DNA from: Nocardioides sp. | GTDB lineage: Bacteria > Actinomycetota > Actinomycetes > Propionibacteriales > Nocardioidaceae | Direction: 5' to 3' | DNA: 64,000 nt | Assembly: GCF_004803405.1 (NCBI RefSeq) | Contig: NZ_SSXI01000089.1 | Location: 39,599-103,598, forward strand | Shown here: piece by piece, positions 32,037 through 42,260 of the stretch | Position numbering within the stretch: position 1 is the stretch's first letter | Layout: each line of letters begins with the position of its first letter | The notes under the pieces: model-generated | What the model saw: only the letters and a program-made list of their open reading frames with translations | Told to the model about the DNA's origin: nothing | The model's database searches: none | Translations under genes and position numbers: made by a program

Positions 32037-32492
32037 CTACCGGGTCCGGCGACGCCGCAGCGGTCGGTTGCTGAGCTTCTGCGGTGGCGGCGGCAGGTCG
32101 CGGCCCAGCCGCCGGCGGGCGTCCTCGGCCGCGGCGATCACTGCCTCTTGGGCGAACGCTGAGCGGGCGAGCATCCGGCCGAGCTCTTGACGGTCGGCCA
32201 CGAGCGCGTCCTCGACCGCCTCGATGGTCGCGGCGGGCAGGTCGTGCTTCTTGTTGAAGCTCTTGCGGGTCACGCTGACCAGGGCGGGACGCTTCTCACC
32301 CGCGGCCGCGAGCTCTGCCCGCTGCTGCGGTGAGCGCCGGGCGTGGAGCTCGAGCGCCTGGGCGATCCAGCCGACGAACGAGCCGGGTGAGTCGGCGTCG
32401 GTGTCCAGGTCTGCGATGTAGGCCGATCGTGCGAGGTCCCAAACGCGGGGATTCCAGTAGATCCCGACCGGGATCGTGGTCTGGCTCGTCAC
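32037..32492 (-). CDS. conserved conjugative-element protein of unknown function
   Basis: This 151-residue protein starts MTSQTTIPVGIYWNPRVWDL and contains GSFVGWIAQALELHARRSPQ and SFNKKHDLPAATIEAVEDAL, with a basic tail (RPLRRRRTR). The short helical, basic character would suit a DNA-binding accessory or partition-like protein, but no specific motif proves this. It lies 183 bp upstream of the SSB gene, same strand. Confidence 0.6.
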   Translation of the reverse strand: MTSQTTIPVGIYWNPRVWDLARSAYIADLDTDADSPGSFVGWIAQALELHARRSPQQRAELAAAGEKRPALVSVTRKSFNKKHDLPAATIEAVEDALVADRQELGRMLARSAFAQEAVIAAAEDARRRLGRDLPPPPQKLSNRPLRRRRTR

Positions 32493-32614
32493 CTGATCAC
32501 TCCCCTGGTCTCGTCCGCCCGGGTCGAGCTGCAGCGGCTAACACCCCTTCGCCCGGTACGGCGCGAGCACCGGGCAGATCGGTCATCACTGCCGCGACCG
32601 GCGCGAGGCCGGCG

Positions 32615-33025
32615 TCATCCAGCCGACGAGCAGGCACCCGCTCCCCGACTCCCAGCGGTCGCCAGAGCCGCACCGTCGCCGCCCTGCGCGCCGTCGCGGT
32701 CGCCGCACTGCTCGCCGTTGTCGTCTGCCTGCGGCTCACTGGCGAGCCGCCGCAGCCGCGTCGCCTCGCGCACCGTGATCGTCTCGCCGCACCACTCGAC
32801 GGCCTCACCCAGGGACAGGCCCTCGCGCTCGGTCAACTCCCGCAACGCCTCACCGGCGCGATTCTCGGTCTCGGCCACCGCCGCGTCGCGCTCACCGATC
32901 GCGACCATGACCCGCTCGGCCAGGTCGATCACCCGACGCTCCCGCTTCTCGCGTTCGCGCCGCCGCTTGTCTGCCATCTCCCGCGCCGTACGCCGCGCCT
33001 GCTGCTTGATCGTCTGCTGACTCAT
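32615..33025 (-). CDS. coiled-coil conjugative-element protein of unknown function
   Basis: This 136-residue protein begins MSQQTIKQQARRTAREMADK with a strongly charged helical N terminus (RRREREKRERRVIDLAERVM), then GLSLGEAVEWCGETITVREA, and a low-complexity Gly/Ala tail. ATG at 33025 is preferred over an upstream start at 33064 because the helix starts there. The organisation (basic coiled coil then a helix-turn-helix-like GLSLGEAVEW segment) suggests a small DNA-associated protein; no family is recognised. Confidence 0.55.
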   Translation of the reverse strand: MSQQTIKQQARRTAREMADKRRREREKRERRVIDLAERVMVAIGERDAAVAETENRAGEALRELTEREGLSLGEAVEWCGETITVREATRLRRLASEPQADDNGEQCGDRDGAQGGDGAALATAGSRGAGACSSAG

Positions 33026-33432
33026 CCGGTCCTCACTCGTGTCGACATGGACGCTGACAGTCACCTACGACATTTGCCCGACCCCGAGCGCTCAGCGAAC
33101 CGCAGAAACCTTCAAACCCGCTCCTGACCCATCCAGCCCACCCGATCCGAGCCCGATGCCCCAGCCGTCACCGACGCCCCTCAGCGTCCCCCCAGATTTG
33201 CGCGAACTCCCAAGTGCCACACACCTCTTGCATCTGCGGCAGAGTTTCGTCCGTCATAAACCCCCTGCGGGGCCGCAGCGCCGCCGGGAAGGCTCTACCT
33301 CTTGCTGCCCCTCCCCCGTTCTACGCGGGGGTGGTGGCTCTCAGAATGGTTGCCTCCCGGCGGCGTCCCCCCGGTCGGCGGTGACGCCCGATAGAGGCAT
33401 GAGAACCACCAGAACCACCGGTTGTTCTGCAG
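33026..33432 (+). other. non-coding left part of the IS110 insertion (possible bridge-RNA region)
   Basis: No gene is seen in these 400 bp. The part nearest the transposase (about 33230-33432) contains short complementary segments, such as GCCGCCGGGAAGG with CCTCCCGGCGGC (33280 and 33350), that could form a stem-loop. In IS110-group elements the bridge RNA is encoded between the left end and the transposase start. The exact left end is not identifiable by eye. Confidence 0.35.
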
Positions 33433-34629
33433 ATGCTTGCGCGTCGCCGACCCCGCGGACCTCAGGCATCCGTTAGCGAAAGGCACCGCTTCTTGTACGC
33501 CGGCATCGACACTCACAAGGACACGCTCGCGGTCGCGGTCATCGACCACGCCGGCCGCGCGCTCGCTTCCCTCGAACTCCCGAACACCAACACTGGATTC
33601 GCCGAGCTCACCGCTCTGCTTGCCGACCATCAGGTGCAGCGAGTCGGCATCGAGGGCTCCGGTGCCTACGGCCGCGCCGTGGCCGTTCACCTCGCATTGG
33701 AGCACCCTGACCAGGACCTTGCCGTGGTCGAGGTGCCCACGTTGATGACCTCACGCGAGCGCCGCGGCAAGCCCGGCCAGGGCAAGACCGACCCCGTCGA
33801 CGCGCTAGCCATCGCCCGGATCACCGCCCGCGAACCCGGACTCCCACCCGTCCGGCTGACGGTCGGGCCGGCCGCGGACATGCGGGCACTGCTGGACTAC
33901 CGCGACGAGCTGATCGCTGAACGCACCGCCCTGGCCAACCGCGTCCACGCCGAACTCGCCGGCCTGCTCCCGGGCTACCAGCACCAGATCGGCTCGCTGA
34001 CCACCAAGGTCCGGATCCACCAGGCCATCGACCTGCTGGCCCATATCACCGGCGCCGGCGCAGTTCGTGCCGACCTCTCCCGCCGCCGGCTCGAGCGGAT
34101 CCTCGCCATCGACACCGAAGCTCAAGAGCTGCGCAAGACCATCGCCGGACTGGTCGAGGACACCGGCACCACGTTGACCGAGGAGTACGGCATCGGCCCG
34201 CTGATCGCCGCTCGGTTCATCGCCGAGGTCGTCGACGTACGCCGCTATCCCACCCGCGACACGTTCGCCGCAGCCAACGGCACCGCGCCCATCCCCGCAT
34301 CGTCAGGGCGCACGGTGCGGCACCGCTTCAACCCCGGCGGGAACCGCCAGCTCAACCGCGCGCTCTACACGATCGCCATCACCCAGATCCGCGCCGACAC
34401 CGAAGGCCGCCGCTACTACGAAGCCAAACGAGCCCAGGGCAAGACCCGACGGGAAGCACTGCGCTGCCTGAAGCGACGACTCTCCGACGTCGTCTACCGC
34501 CGCATGCGTGTCGAGGCCCGCGCCTTCAACGTCACCGACCTACCAGAACTGACGAGCACCAACGAGCATCGTCGGGAGACGCTGGCGGTGGATGCGGGCG
34601 CCGCAAACGAGGCACGACTAACGGCCTGA
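33433..34629 (+). mobile_element. IS110-family transposase (RNA-guided recombinase type)
   Basis: This 398-residue protein has the two-domain IS110 layout. The N-terminal RuvC-like DEDD domain shows YAGIDTHKDTLAVAVIDHAG, VGIEGSGAYGRAVAVHLA and GKTDPVDALAIARITARE. The C-terminal domain has YGIGPLIAARFIAEV and SSGRTVRHRFNPGGNRQLNR with the conserved serine pair. Length is normal and the frame is intact, so it may be active. It sits between the small accessory genes and the relaxase gene. IS110 elements lack classical terminal inverted repeats and usually do not duplicate the target. The first residues before YAGID vary in the family, so the start is uncertain by a few codons. Confidence 0.92.
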
Positions 34630-34846
34630 ACGGGCCAGCGGCGTGGCAGAACTTCCAGCCCCCGTCCTGCTCTTCACTGAAGCGTTCGCACCGCATCCAC
34701 CTGCGCTTGAGGCTACTCCCGAACCCGCGTCCGAGGACGCTGGACATAGAGGCCCATTCTCGGTTCGCCGAATAGAAAGAACTGAGTAGAAATCTGGCCG
34801 AAAGTGATCGCCTGCCGCGCGCGTGCGCACGTAGGTGACCGTGACG

Positions 34847-37800
34847 ATGAGCCTCCACAAGCTGACGGCGGGGTCGGGGTACGACTACCTGACCCGCCAG
34901 GTCGCTGCGATGGACGCCACCGACAAGGGCCACAGAGGCCTGGCGAGCTACTACACCGAGAAGGGCGAGACCCCCGGCGTGTGGGTCGGCTGGGGCATGG
35001 AGGGCATCGAGGGACTCGATGCCGGCGACGTCGTCACCGTCGACCACATGCAGAGCCTGTTCGGCTCCGGGCACCACCCGCTGGCCACCCAGCGGACCAA
35101 GGAGCTGGACCTGCGGATCGGCCGCGACGAGGCCGAGCGGCCGACCGATGCGGACTACAAGACCGCGGTCCGGCTCGGCACCCCGTACAAGGTCTACGAC
35201 AACGACATCAGCCCGTTCCGGATCGAGGTCGCCAAGCGATTCTGTGAATGGAATGAGGCCGCTGGGCACCCCGGCGACTACCCCGTCCCCGCCGCAGAGC
35301 GCGCCAGAATCCGTACCGAGGTGGGCCGTGAGTTCTTCCGCGCCGAGCACGGCCGCGACCCGGCCGACGCCCGTGAGCTGGCGGCCACGATCGCCAAGCA
35401 CTCCCGCCCGAAGACCAACGCGGTAGCCGGCTACGACCTGACCTTCTCCCCGGTCAAGAGCGTCTCGGTGCTGTGGGCGATCTCCGACCCGAAGACCGCC
35501 GCAGTGATCGAACGCTGCCACCAGGCGGCGATCAAGGACGCGCTGGACTTCATCGAGTCCAAGGCACTGTTCACCCGCCGGGGCACCAACGGCGTCCGCC
35601 AGGTCGACGTCCGCGGCCTGGTCGCCACGGCGTTCACCCACCGCGACTCCCGCGCCGGCGACCCTGACCTGCACACCCACGTCGCCGTGGCGAACAAGGT
35701 CCAGACCCTCGACGGCAAGTGGCTGGCCATCGACGGCCGACCGCTGCACAAGGCGGTCGTCTCAGCCTCGGAGACCTACAACACCGCGCTCGAGCGGCAC
35801 CTGGTCGACGCCCTCGGCGTCCGGTTCGAGGAGCGCCCGAACGAGGACGCCCGCAAGCGGCCGGTGCGTGAGATCGTCGGCGTCGACCCCGAGCTGAACC
35901 GCCGGTTCTCCAAGCGCCGAATCAACGTCGAGGACCGCCGCAAGGTCCTCGCGGCGGCGTTCCAGGCCACCCACGGCCGTCCCCCGACCCCGGTCGAGAC
36001 CATCCAGCTGTCCCAGCAGGCGACGCTGGAGACTCGCGAGTCCAAGCACGAGCCCCGCTCGCTGGCCGAGCAGCGCGAGGCCTGGAACCGCGAGGCGGTC
36101 GAGGTGCTCGGCACCCCGCAGCGGGTCAAGCAGATGGTGCACGGCGCCCTCAACCCGAAGGGCGCGGCCCGCTCCCTGGCCGACTCGGCCTGGTTCGCCA
36201 AGACCACCGACCGCATCGTGGCCACGATGGAAGGCGGCCGGAGCACGTGGCAGTACTGGCACGTCTACGCCGAGGCCCAGCGGCAGGTCCGGGCCGCCAA
36301 CGTGCCCACCAACCAGGTCTCCCAGGTGGTCGACCTGCTGGTCAGCGAGGTCCTCGACGGCCACTCGGTGAGCATGGCCCGCCCCTGGGACACCATCAGC
36401 GAGCCGGTCCAGCTGCGCCGCACAGACGGGTCCTCGGTCTACACCCAGGCCGGGGCCGACCTGTTCACCTCGAGCAAGGTAGTGGCCGCCGAACAGCGCC
36501 TGGTCGACGCCGCCGGCCGCCATGACGGGTATGCCGTCGAGGCGTCCTCGGTCGACCTGGCGCTGCTGGAGTCGACCGCCAACGGCATCACCCTCAACGC
36601 CGGACAGGCCACGCTGGTGCGGGAGATGGCCACTTCCGGCGCCCGGCTCCAGCTGGCGATCGCCCCCGCCGGATCGGGCAAGACCACCGCGATGCGAGCC
36701 CTGGCCAGCGCGTGGAGCGACGGCGGCGGCACCATCATCGGCATCGCTCCCTCGGCGGCAGCCGCGGACGCCCTGCGCTCCCAGATCGACACCCAGACCG
36801 ACACCCTGGCCAAGCTCACGCACTCCCTCGAGCAGGCCCGGCAGACGGGTGCCGCGATGCCGGACTGGGTGGCCGGCATCGACTCCTCGACGCTCGTCGT
36901 CATCGACGAGGCGGGCATGGCCGACACCCTCTCCCTGGACGCCGCGGTCTCCTACATCCTCGAGCGCGGCGGCAGCGTCCGCCTGATCGGTGACGACCAG
37001 CAGCTGGCCGCGATCGGCGCCGGCGGCGTGCTGCGCGACATCCGCGCCACCCACGGCGCGCTCCAGCTGACCGAGCTGGTCCGGTTCAAGGACCCCGCCG
37101 AGGGCGCCGCGTCGCTGGCCCTGCGCGAGGGCAAGAGCGAGGCGCTCGGCTTCTACCTCGACCGCGACCGGGTCCACGTCGGCGACCTGGCCACCATGAC
37201 CGAGGAGGTCTTCGCCGCCTGGCAGGCCGACCGGGCCGCCGGCCTGGACTCGATCATGCTCGCCCCGACCCGCGACCTGGTCAGCGAGCTGAACCAGCAG
37301 GCCCGCGCCCACCGCCTCGCCCAGCAGCACGAGATCGACCCGGCCGACCCCAACCATCGGGCCAGCAGTGGCCCGGTGCGGCGGCTCGCCGACGGCAACG
37401 AGGCGTCGATCGGCGAGCTGATCATCACCCGCGAGAACGACCGCCGGCTGCGTACCTCGGCCACCGACTGGGTCAAGAACGGCGACCGCTGGACCGTCCT
37501 GGAGATCCACGACGGCGGCGACCTGACCGTCCAGCACACCCAGCACGGCCGCACCGTGCGACTGCCGAGCGACTATGTCGCCAAGGCCACCGAGCTCGGC
37601 TACGCGTGCACCGTGCACACCGCCCAGGGCGTCACCGCCGACACGATGCACGGCCTGGCCACCGGCACCGAGTCGCGCCAGCAGCTCTACACGATGATGA
37701 CCCGCGGCGCGCACGCCAACCACGTCTACCTCGAGGTCGTCGGCGACGGCGACCCGCACTCGGTAATCCACCCGACCCTGGTCCGGCCGCTCACCCCCAC

Positions 37801-40783
37801 CGACATCCTCGAGTCGATGCTGGCCCGCGACGACGCCCAGCGCTCCGCGACCAGCCTGATCCGCGAGCGGGCCGACCCGGCCACCCGGCTCGGCGAGGCC
37901 TCCCAGCGCTACCTCGACAGCCTCTACGTCGCAGCCGAGGACCTGCTGCACCACGAGACCACGACCGGCGTCGACGGCACCACGGTCAACATGGTCGACG
38001 CGCTGGACACCACCGTCGAGACACTGACTCCCGGGCTGTCCGATGAGGCCGCCTGGCCCACCCTGCGCGCCCACCTGCTGCTGCTCGGCGCGGCCGGCGA
38101 GAACCCCGTCGAAGCGCTCCGGGCCGCCGCCTGTGACCGGGAGCTGGAGAGCGCACGCGACCGGGCCGCGGTCCTGGACTGGCGCCTCGACGCCTCCGGG
38201 CTGCGCAACGCGGGCGCCGGCCCGCTCCCGTGGATGCCCGGGATCCCGGCACGTCTGGCCGAGGACCCGCACTGGGGTGCCTACCTCTCCCAGCGGGCGC
38301 ACCTGGTCGAGCAGCTCGCCGAGCAGGTCCACACCCGCGCCGCCGAGCAGTCCTCGCTGCCGGTGTGGGCGCAGAACGGCATCCGCCCCGAGGCCGCCAC
38401 GGTGGCCGACGTCGAGGTCTGGCGCGCAGCCATGCAGGTCCCCGCCGACGACCGGCGCCCGACCGGCGCACCGCAGCTCCAGAAGGCGTCGGCGACGTGG
38501 CAGCGGCGCCTCAACCGGGCCGTCACCGGTGACCACACGCCGGCGCTCAAGGAATGGCGTCAGCTGCTCTACTCGCTCGCCCCGCAGGTCCGCGACGACG
38601 AGTTCACCCCGCTCCTGGCCGAGCGGCTGGCCGCGATGTCTCGCGCCGGCGTCACGGCTCACGAGCTGCTGCGCACCGCCGCCGCACCCGATCACCCGGC
38701 GGGCGCGCTGCCCGACGAGCTCGCCGCGGCCGCGCTCTGGTGGCGCATGGCCCGCCTCCTCACACCCGCGGTCGCCGCCCAGATCGGCGACGGCTCCCAC
38801 GGCGAGAGCGTCACCACCGACTGGGCGCCGCGGCTCGCGGACCTGTTCGGTCCCGAGCGGGCCGCGAGCATCCAGGCCAGCACCTGGTGGCCGGCGCTGG
38901 TCTCCAACGTCGACCACGGCCTACAGCGTGGCTGGCAGGTCGAGGCCCTGTTGGGCGCCGGCCGCGCGCTGCCGAGCGATGGCTGGGAGGGCGTCGACGA
39001 GTGCCAGGCACTGGTCTGGCGGACCTCGTTCGCACTCGAGACCGCTCCCGACGAGCACGCGCACGAGTACGACCTCGAGGAGCCGCCCGCGGACCTGTGG
39101 GAGGGCATCGAGCCCGACCAGGCGATGTTCGTCGACCAGTCCGACGACATCCCGTGGCCGCTTGCTGAGGACCCCGACACGGACCTCGAGCCCCCCGTCG
39201 ACCTGGGCGACGAGCACCAGGTCGACGCGCTCGAGGAGGACGTGGTCGGTGCGAACGACGTGGTCGACGAGGACCAGTACATCGAGAGTGACCTCACGCT
39301 GGCCGCCTACATCCGCGACCTCGGCGGCACCCGGCTGGAGCCCACCGACGCCGATATCCGGCTCATGTACCAGCGCGCCGACGAGTGGCACTCCTCCCCC
39401 GTCACGCGTGAGCGCATGGTCGAGATCAACGAGCTCACGCAGACCTTCTTCGAGTCCCGGTTCACCGACTCGTGCGGCCGCGACTACCTCACCGGCCGGT
39501 TCGGCGTCGACCTCGCCGGCGACGAGCGGTTCCGCCCCGGTCATGCTCCGGCCGGGTGGACCAACCTGGTCGACCACCTCCGCGGCCGCGGCATCAGCGA
39601 CGCCGAGATGATCGCCACCGGAGTCGCTGTAGAGACCCGGACCGGCCGCCTCATCGACCGGTTCCGCGACCGCGTGGTGTTCCCGGTGATCCACCAGGGC
39701 GAGGTGCTCGGCTTCGTCGGCCGCCGCCGCCCCGACCTCACCGACGACGACAAGGCCGGACCGAAGTACCTCAACACCGCCGACACCCCGCTGTTCCACA
39801 AGGGCGCGCTGCTGTTCGGTGTCGTCGACGAGATGCTCGCCGAGGGCGCCGTCCCGGTGATCGTCGAGGGCCCGATGGACGCGGTCGCCGTCACGATCTC
39901 CAGCGCCGGCCTCTACCTCGGCGTGGCCCCGCTCGGCACGTCCCTGACCGATGAGCAGGCCGCGCAGCTGGCCGCCGTCGGCCGCGACCCGATCGTGGCC
40001 ACCGATGCCGACCTGGCCGGCCAGGTCGCGGCCGAGCGCGACTTCTGGATGCTCACCCCGCACGGCCTGGACCCCGGCTACGCCCGGTTCCCCGACGGAC
40101 TCGACCCCGCCGACCTGCTCGCTCAGCGCGGCCCGGCCGCGCTCACCGCCGCGGTGGCCACCGGCCAGCCCGCATTCCGGTCCCTGGGCGACCACCTCCT
40201 CACCGAACGCCTCGACAACCTCGGCGCCGAGCAGGCGCGGGTGGCCGCCATGCGGGTTATCTCGGCCCGTCCCAGCCCGGCCTGGGAGCCAGGCGTCGAC
40301 CAAGTGCGCGCACGGCTGCAGCTCTCCCAGAGGCAGGCCCACCGGGACCTGCGCGACGCGGTCAAGACATGGGATGCCGACCCGCGGAAGGCTGCACTGG
40401 CCGAGCTGCACAAGAGCAGCGAGGTCCGAGCCCGACTCTCGGCCGCAGCCGACAAAGCGCCCGCCGAGCGATGGGCGCCGCTGGCCCGCGAGCTCGACCC
40501 GCGCCTGCTCGAGCAGAGCGACTGGCCGGCCACCGCAGCGATGCTGCAGCAGGCCCACGAGCACGGTCACGACGTCGGCGCCGCCACCCGCGCGATCGTC
40601 GCCGAGAAGCCCTTGGACGACAGCCCCGCCCGCGACCTGCGCTTCCGGATCGTCTCCCGCCTGGAGATCCCGATCGACACCGACGAGAGCACCCCGGCGC
40701 CGACCACGTCGCAGGGAGCAGCGCGCGACCGGCAGGACGTCAACCGCCCGCGGTCGCCATGGCGCGGCACTCCGCGACGCTGA
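34847..40783 (+). CDS. traA: MobF relaxase-RecD-like helicase-primase fusion
   Basis: This 1978-residue protein has three enzymatic parts. Residues 1-420 form a TrwC/MobF relaxase: catalytic tyrosine candidates in GSGYDYLTRQ (Y12, Y14), DLTFSPVKSVSVLWA, and the metal triad in GDPDLHTHVAVANK. Residues about 570-1000 form a RecD/TraI-like superfamily-1 helicase: APAGSGKTT near 605, VVIDEAGM near 683, RLIGDDQQLAAIGAGG, and YACTVHTAQGVTADTMHG. After a helical linker, residues about 1510-1850 resemble DnaG primase: CGRDYLTGRFGVDLAG, VVFPVIHQGEVLGFVGRR, GPKYLNTADTPLFHKG, and a Toprim domain with VIVEGPMDAVAV near 1670 and ATDADLAGQVAA near 1717. It would nick at oriT, unwind and prime the transferred strand. 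ATG 34847 is chosen; an upstream GTG (34835) would add four residues. Confidence 0.92.
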   Translation: MSLHKLTAGSGYDYLTRQVAAMDATDKGHRGLASYYTEKGETPGVWVGWGMEGIEGLDAGDVVTVDHMQSLFGSGHHPLATQRTKELDLRIGRDEAERPTDADYKTAVRLGTPYKVYDNDISPFRIEVAKRFCEWNEAAGHPGDYPVPAAERARIRTEVGREFFRAEHGRDPADARELAATIAKHSRPKTNAVAGYDLTFSPVKSVSVLWAISDPKTAAVIERCHQAAIKDALDFIESKALFTRRGTNGVRQVDVRGLVATAFTHRDSRAGDPDLHTHVAVANKVQTLDGKWLAIDGRPLHKAVVSASETYNTALERHLVDALGVRFEERPNEDARKRPVREIVGVDPELNRRFSKRRINVEDRRKVLAAAFQATHGRPPTPVETIQLSQQATLETRESKHEPRSLAEQREAWNREAVEVLGTPQRVKQMVHGALNPKGAARSLADSAWFAKTTDRIVATMEGGRSTWQYWHVYAEAQRQVRAANVPTNQVSQVVDLLVSEVLDGHSVSMARPWDTISEPVQLRRTDGSSVYTQAGADLFTSSKVVAAEQRLVDAAGRHDGYAVEASSVDLALLESTANGITLNAGQATLVREMATSGARLQLAIAPAGSGKTTAMRALASAWSDGGGTIIGIAPSAAAADALRSQIDTQTDTLAKLTHSLEQARQTGAAMPDWVAGIDSSTLVVIDEAGMADTLSLDAAVSYILERGGSVRLIGDDQQLAAIGAGGVLRDIRATHGALQLTELVRFKDPAEGAASLALREGKSEALGFYLDRDRVHVGDLATMTEEVFAAWQADRAAGLDSIMLAPTRDLVSELNQQARAHRLAQQHEIDPADPNHRASSGPVRRLADGNEASIGELIITRENDRRLRTSATDWVKNGDRWTVLEIHDGGDLTVQHTQHGRTVRLPSDYVAKATELGYACTVHTAQGVTADTMHGLATGTESRQQLYTMMTRGAHANHVYLEVVGDGDPHSVIHPTLVRPLTPTDILESMLARDDAQRSATSLIRERADPATRLGEASQRYLDSLYVAAEDLLHHETTTGVDGTTVNMVDALDTTVETLTPGLSDEAAWPTLRAHLLLLGAAGENPVEALRAAACDRELESARDRAAVLDWRLDASGLRNAGAGPLPWMPGIPARLAEDPHWGAYLSQRAHLVEQLAEQVHTRAAEQSSLPVWAQNGIRPEAATVADVEVWRAAMQVPADDRRPTGAPQLQKASATWQRRLNRAVTGDHTPALKEWRQLLYSLAPQVRDDEFTPLLAERLAAMSRAGVTAHELLRTAAAPDHPAGALPDELAAAALWWRMARLLTPAVAAQIGDGSHGESVTTDWAPRLADLFGPERAASIQASTWWPALVSNVDHGLQRGWQVEALLGAGRALPSDGWEGVDECQALVWRTSFALETAPDEHAHEYDLEEPPADLWEGIEPDQAMFVDQSDDIPWPLAEDPDTDLEPPVDLGDEHQVDALEEDVVGANDVVDEDQYIESDLTLAAYIRDLGGTRLEPTDADIRLMYQRADEWHSSPVTRERMVEINELTQTFFESRFTDSCGRDYLTGRFGVDLAGDERFRPGHAPAGWTNLVDHLRGRGISDAEMIATGVAVETRTGRLIDRFRDRVVFPVIHQGEVLGFVGRRRPDLTDDDKAGPKYLNTADTPLFHKGALLFGVVDEMLAEGAVPVIVEGPMDAVAVTISSAGLYLGVAPLGTSLTDEQAAQLAAVGRDPIVATDADLAGQVAAERDFWMLTPHGLDPGYARFPDGLDPADLLAQRGPAALTAAVATGQPAFRSLGDHLLTERLDNLGAEQARVAAMRVISARPSPAWEPGVDQVRARLQLSQRQAHRDLRDAVKTWDADPRKAALAELHKSSEVRARLSAAADKAPAERWAPLARELDPRLLEQSDWPATAAMLQQAHEHGHDVGAATRAIVAEKPLDDSPARDLRFRIVSRLEIPIDTDESTPAPTTSQGAARDRQDVNRPRSPWRGTPRR

Positions 40784-40801
40784 CTGGCCGGACTGTCCGG
40801 C

Positions 40802-41137
40802 TTCCGTCAGTAGCCCTGGAGCGGGTCTGCGACCACCTGGTGGTGCTGGTCGACTCGCGGGTGCAGGTCGTCGGCGAGATCGACGAGCTGCTGGCGACGC
40901 ATCACCGGGCTCACCGGCGCCCGGCGCGACCCGGTGAACCTTCCCCCTGAGCACCACGTGATCTCGGCCAGCCACACCGACCGGCAGACCAGCCTCCCCG
41001 TGCGGAGCGACGGCCCGGTGCTCGACCCCTCGTGGAGTGTCGCCGAGCTCAACCTGGAAGACCTCGTCCTCGCCTACATGAGCGGTTCGAAGACCGTCGA
41101 TCGCAGCCGCCGCGCCGCACTCGAGGTACTGCCGTGA
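40802..41137 (+). pseudogene. C-terminal fragment of an ABC transporter ATPase
   Basis: Eighteen bases after the relaxase stop, the plus strand reads VALERVCDHLVVLVDSRVQV and GEIDELLATHHR, then shifts frame (one extra base near 40908) to LPPEHHVISASHTDRQTS and LNLEDLVLAYMSGS. This is the region after the Walker B/H-loop of an ABC-2-type drug-exporter ATPase; the nucleotide-binding motifs themselves are missing. It marks the start of a cargo block inserted next to the relaxase. It retains the GTGA overlap with the permease gene that follows. Confidence 0.78.
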
Positions 41138-42175
41138 TCTGGCTGACCTGGCGGCAGTTCCGGTGCCGGCCCTCGTGGTGTACCCCGCCCTGCTCGCGCT
41201 CGCGCTGACACTCGCGCTCACCGGCGGCGGACTCGCCGATGCCTACCGCGACAGCGCGGCAACGTTCCTCGACCAGATCGGCGCCGACCGGTTCGACCGG
41301 ACCCTCTATGTGGTCGGCGTGCTGACCATCTACGCCGTGCCGGGCGTGATCGGCGCCTTCTGGGGAGCGCGATGGTCGCCCGCGAACTCGAGGCCGGCAC
41401 CCACCGGCTGATCTGGACGCAGAGCATCACCCGACTGCGCTGGCTGACCACGAAGCTCGGCCTCGGCATGCTCGGAACCATGGCGGCCGGCGCCCTCGTC
41501 AGCCTCGCCATGACCTGGTGGGCGCGTCCGATCGACGAGGCGGTCGCCGCCGGTCACGAGACCAACGGCTCGATCTTCGAGCTGGCCCGGATCGTGCCGG
41601 AGATGCTCGGCTCCCGTGGGATCGCACCGATCGGCTATGCCGCCTTCGCGTTCGCGCTCGGTGTCGCCGCATGCGCGGTACTGCGGCGTACCGTCCCGGC
41701 GATCGCGGTCACGCTGGTCGTCTACGTGCTGATCCAAATCGTGCTGCCCAACTGGGTGCGGCCCGCGCTGGCGGAACCCGAGCGGGAGACGGTCGCCTTC
41801 TCGGCCGACAACCTGATCGCGATCGTGGGTGAGGGACCGGACAAACCGATCGACAGGTTGGAGATCTCGATCGCCGGCGCTGGTTCGTGGCTGCTCTCCT
41901 CCGAGACGGTGGACGCGAGCGGCGAGATCGCCACCTCGCTGCCGTCGTGGGTCGTCGAATGCCTGCCTGCTCGGCCCGGGACGGAAACGGCCGAGCCGGA
42001 CACCGCCGTGCAGGCCTGCTTCGACCTGCTCGCCGACGAGGGCTATCGACAGGAGGTCACCAGCCATCCCGCCGGCAACTACTGGCCGCTGCAGTGGCGG
42101 GAGACCGGCGTGATGCTGCTGGGCGCGCTGGCCCTGTCCGCACTGGCGTTCTGGCGGGTGAAGCGGCTCTCCTGA
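41134..42175 (+). pseudogene. ABC-2-type transporter permease, frameshifted twice
   Basis: GTG at 41134 overlaps the ATPase stop and starts VIWLTWRQFR. A missing base near 41163 shifts to PALVVYPALLALALTLALTG and YVVGVLTIYAVPGVIGAFWG. A second missing base near 41371 shifts to MVARELEAGTHRLIWTQSIT, RLRWLTTKLGLGMLGTMAAG and on to LSALAFWRVKRLS. Joined, these make a complete actinobacterial ABC exporter permease of about 345 residues with six helices. As written it cannot be translated into one protein. Two single-base deletions could also be assembly errors. Confidence 0.78.
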
Positions 42176-42260
42176 CCTGGCCCTGGACGATGCCCTTGAC
42201 CATTGCCGCCGCGCCGAGGCCGTGGGACTCTGAAGGGCGGGGGACCCAGGAGGTCTGGTG

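Noticed and set aside
35762..38917. Very long open frame (about 1050 codons) on the minus strand inside the relaxase gene
   Set aside because: It is antisense to a clearly coding gene; GC-rich third positions keep the opposite strand free of stops. It has no motifs or ribosome binding site.
38921..41221. Second long minus-strand frame spanning the relaxase end and the ABC ATPase fragment
   Set aside because: Shadow of the plus-strand coding; it crosses the boundary between two unrelated genes, and its composition is low complexity.
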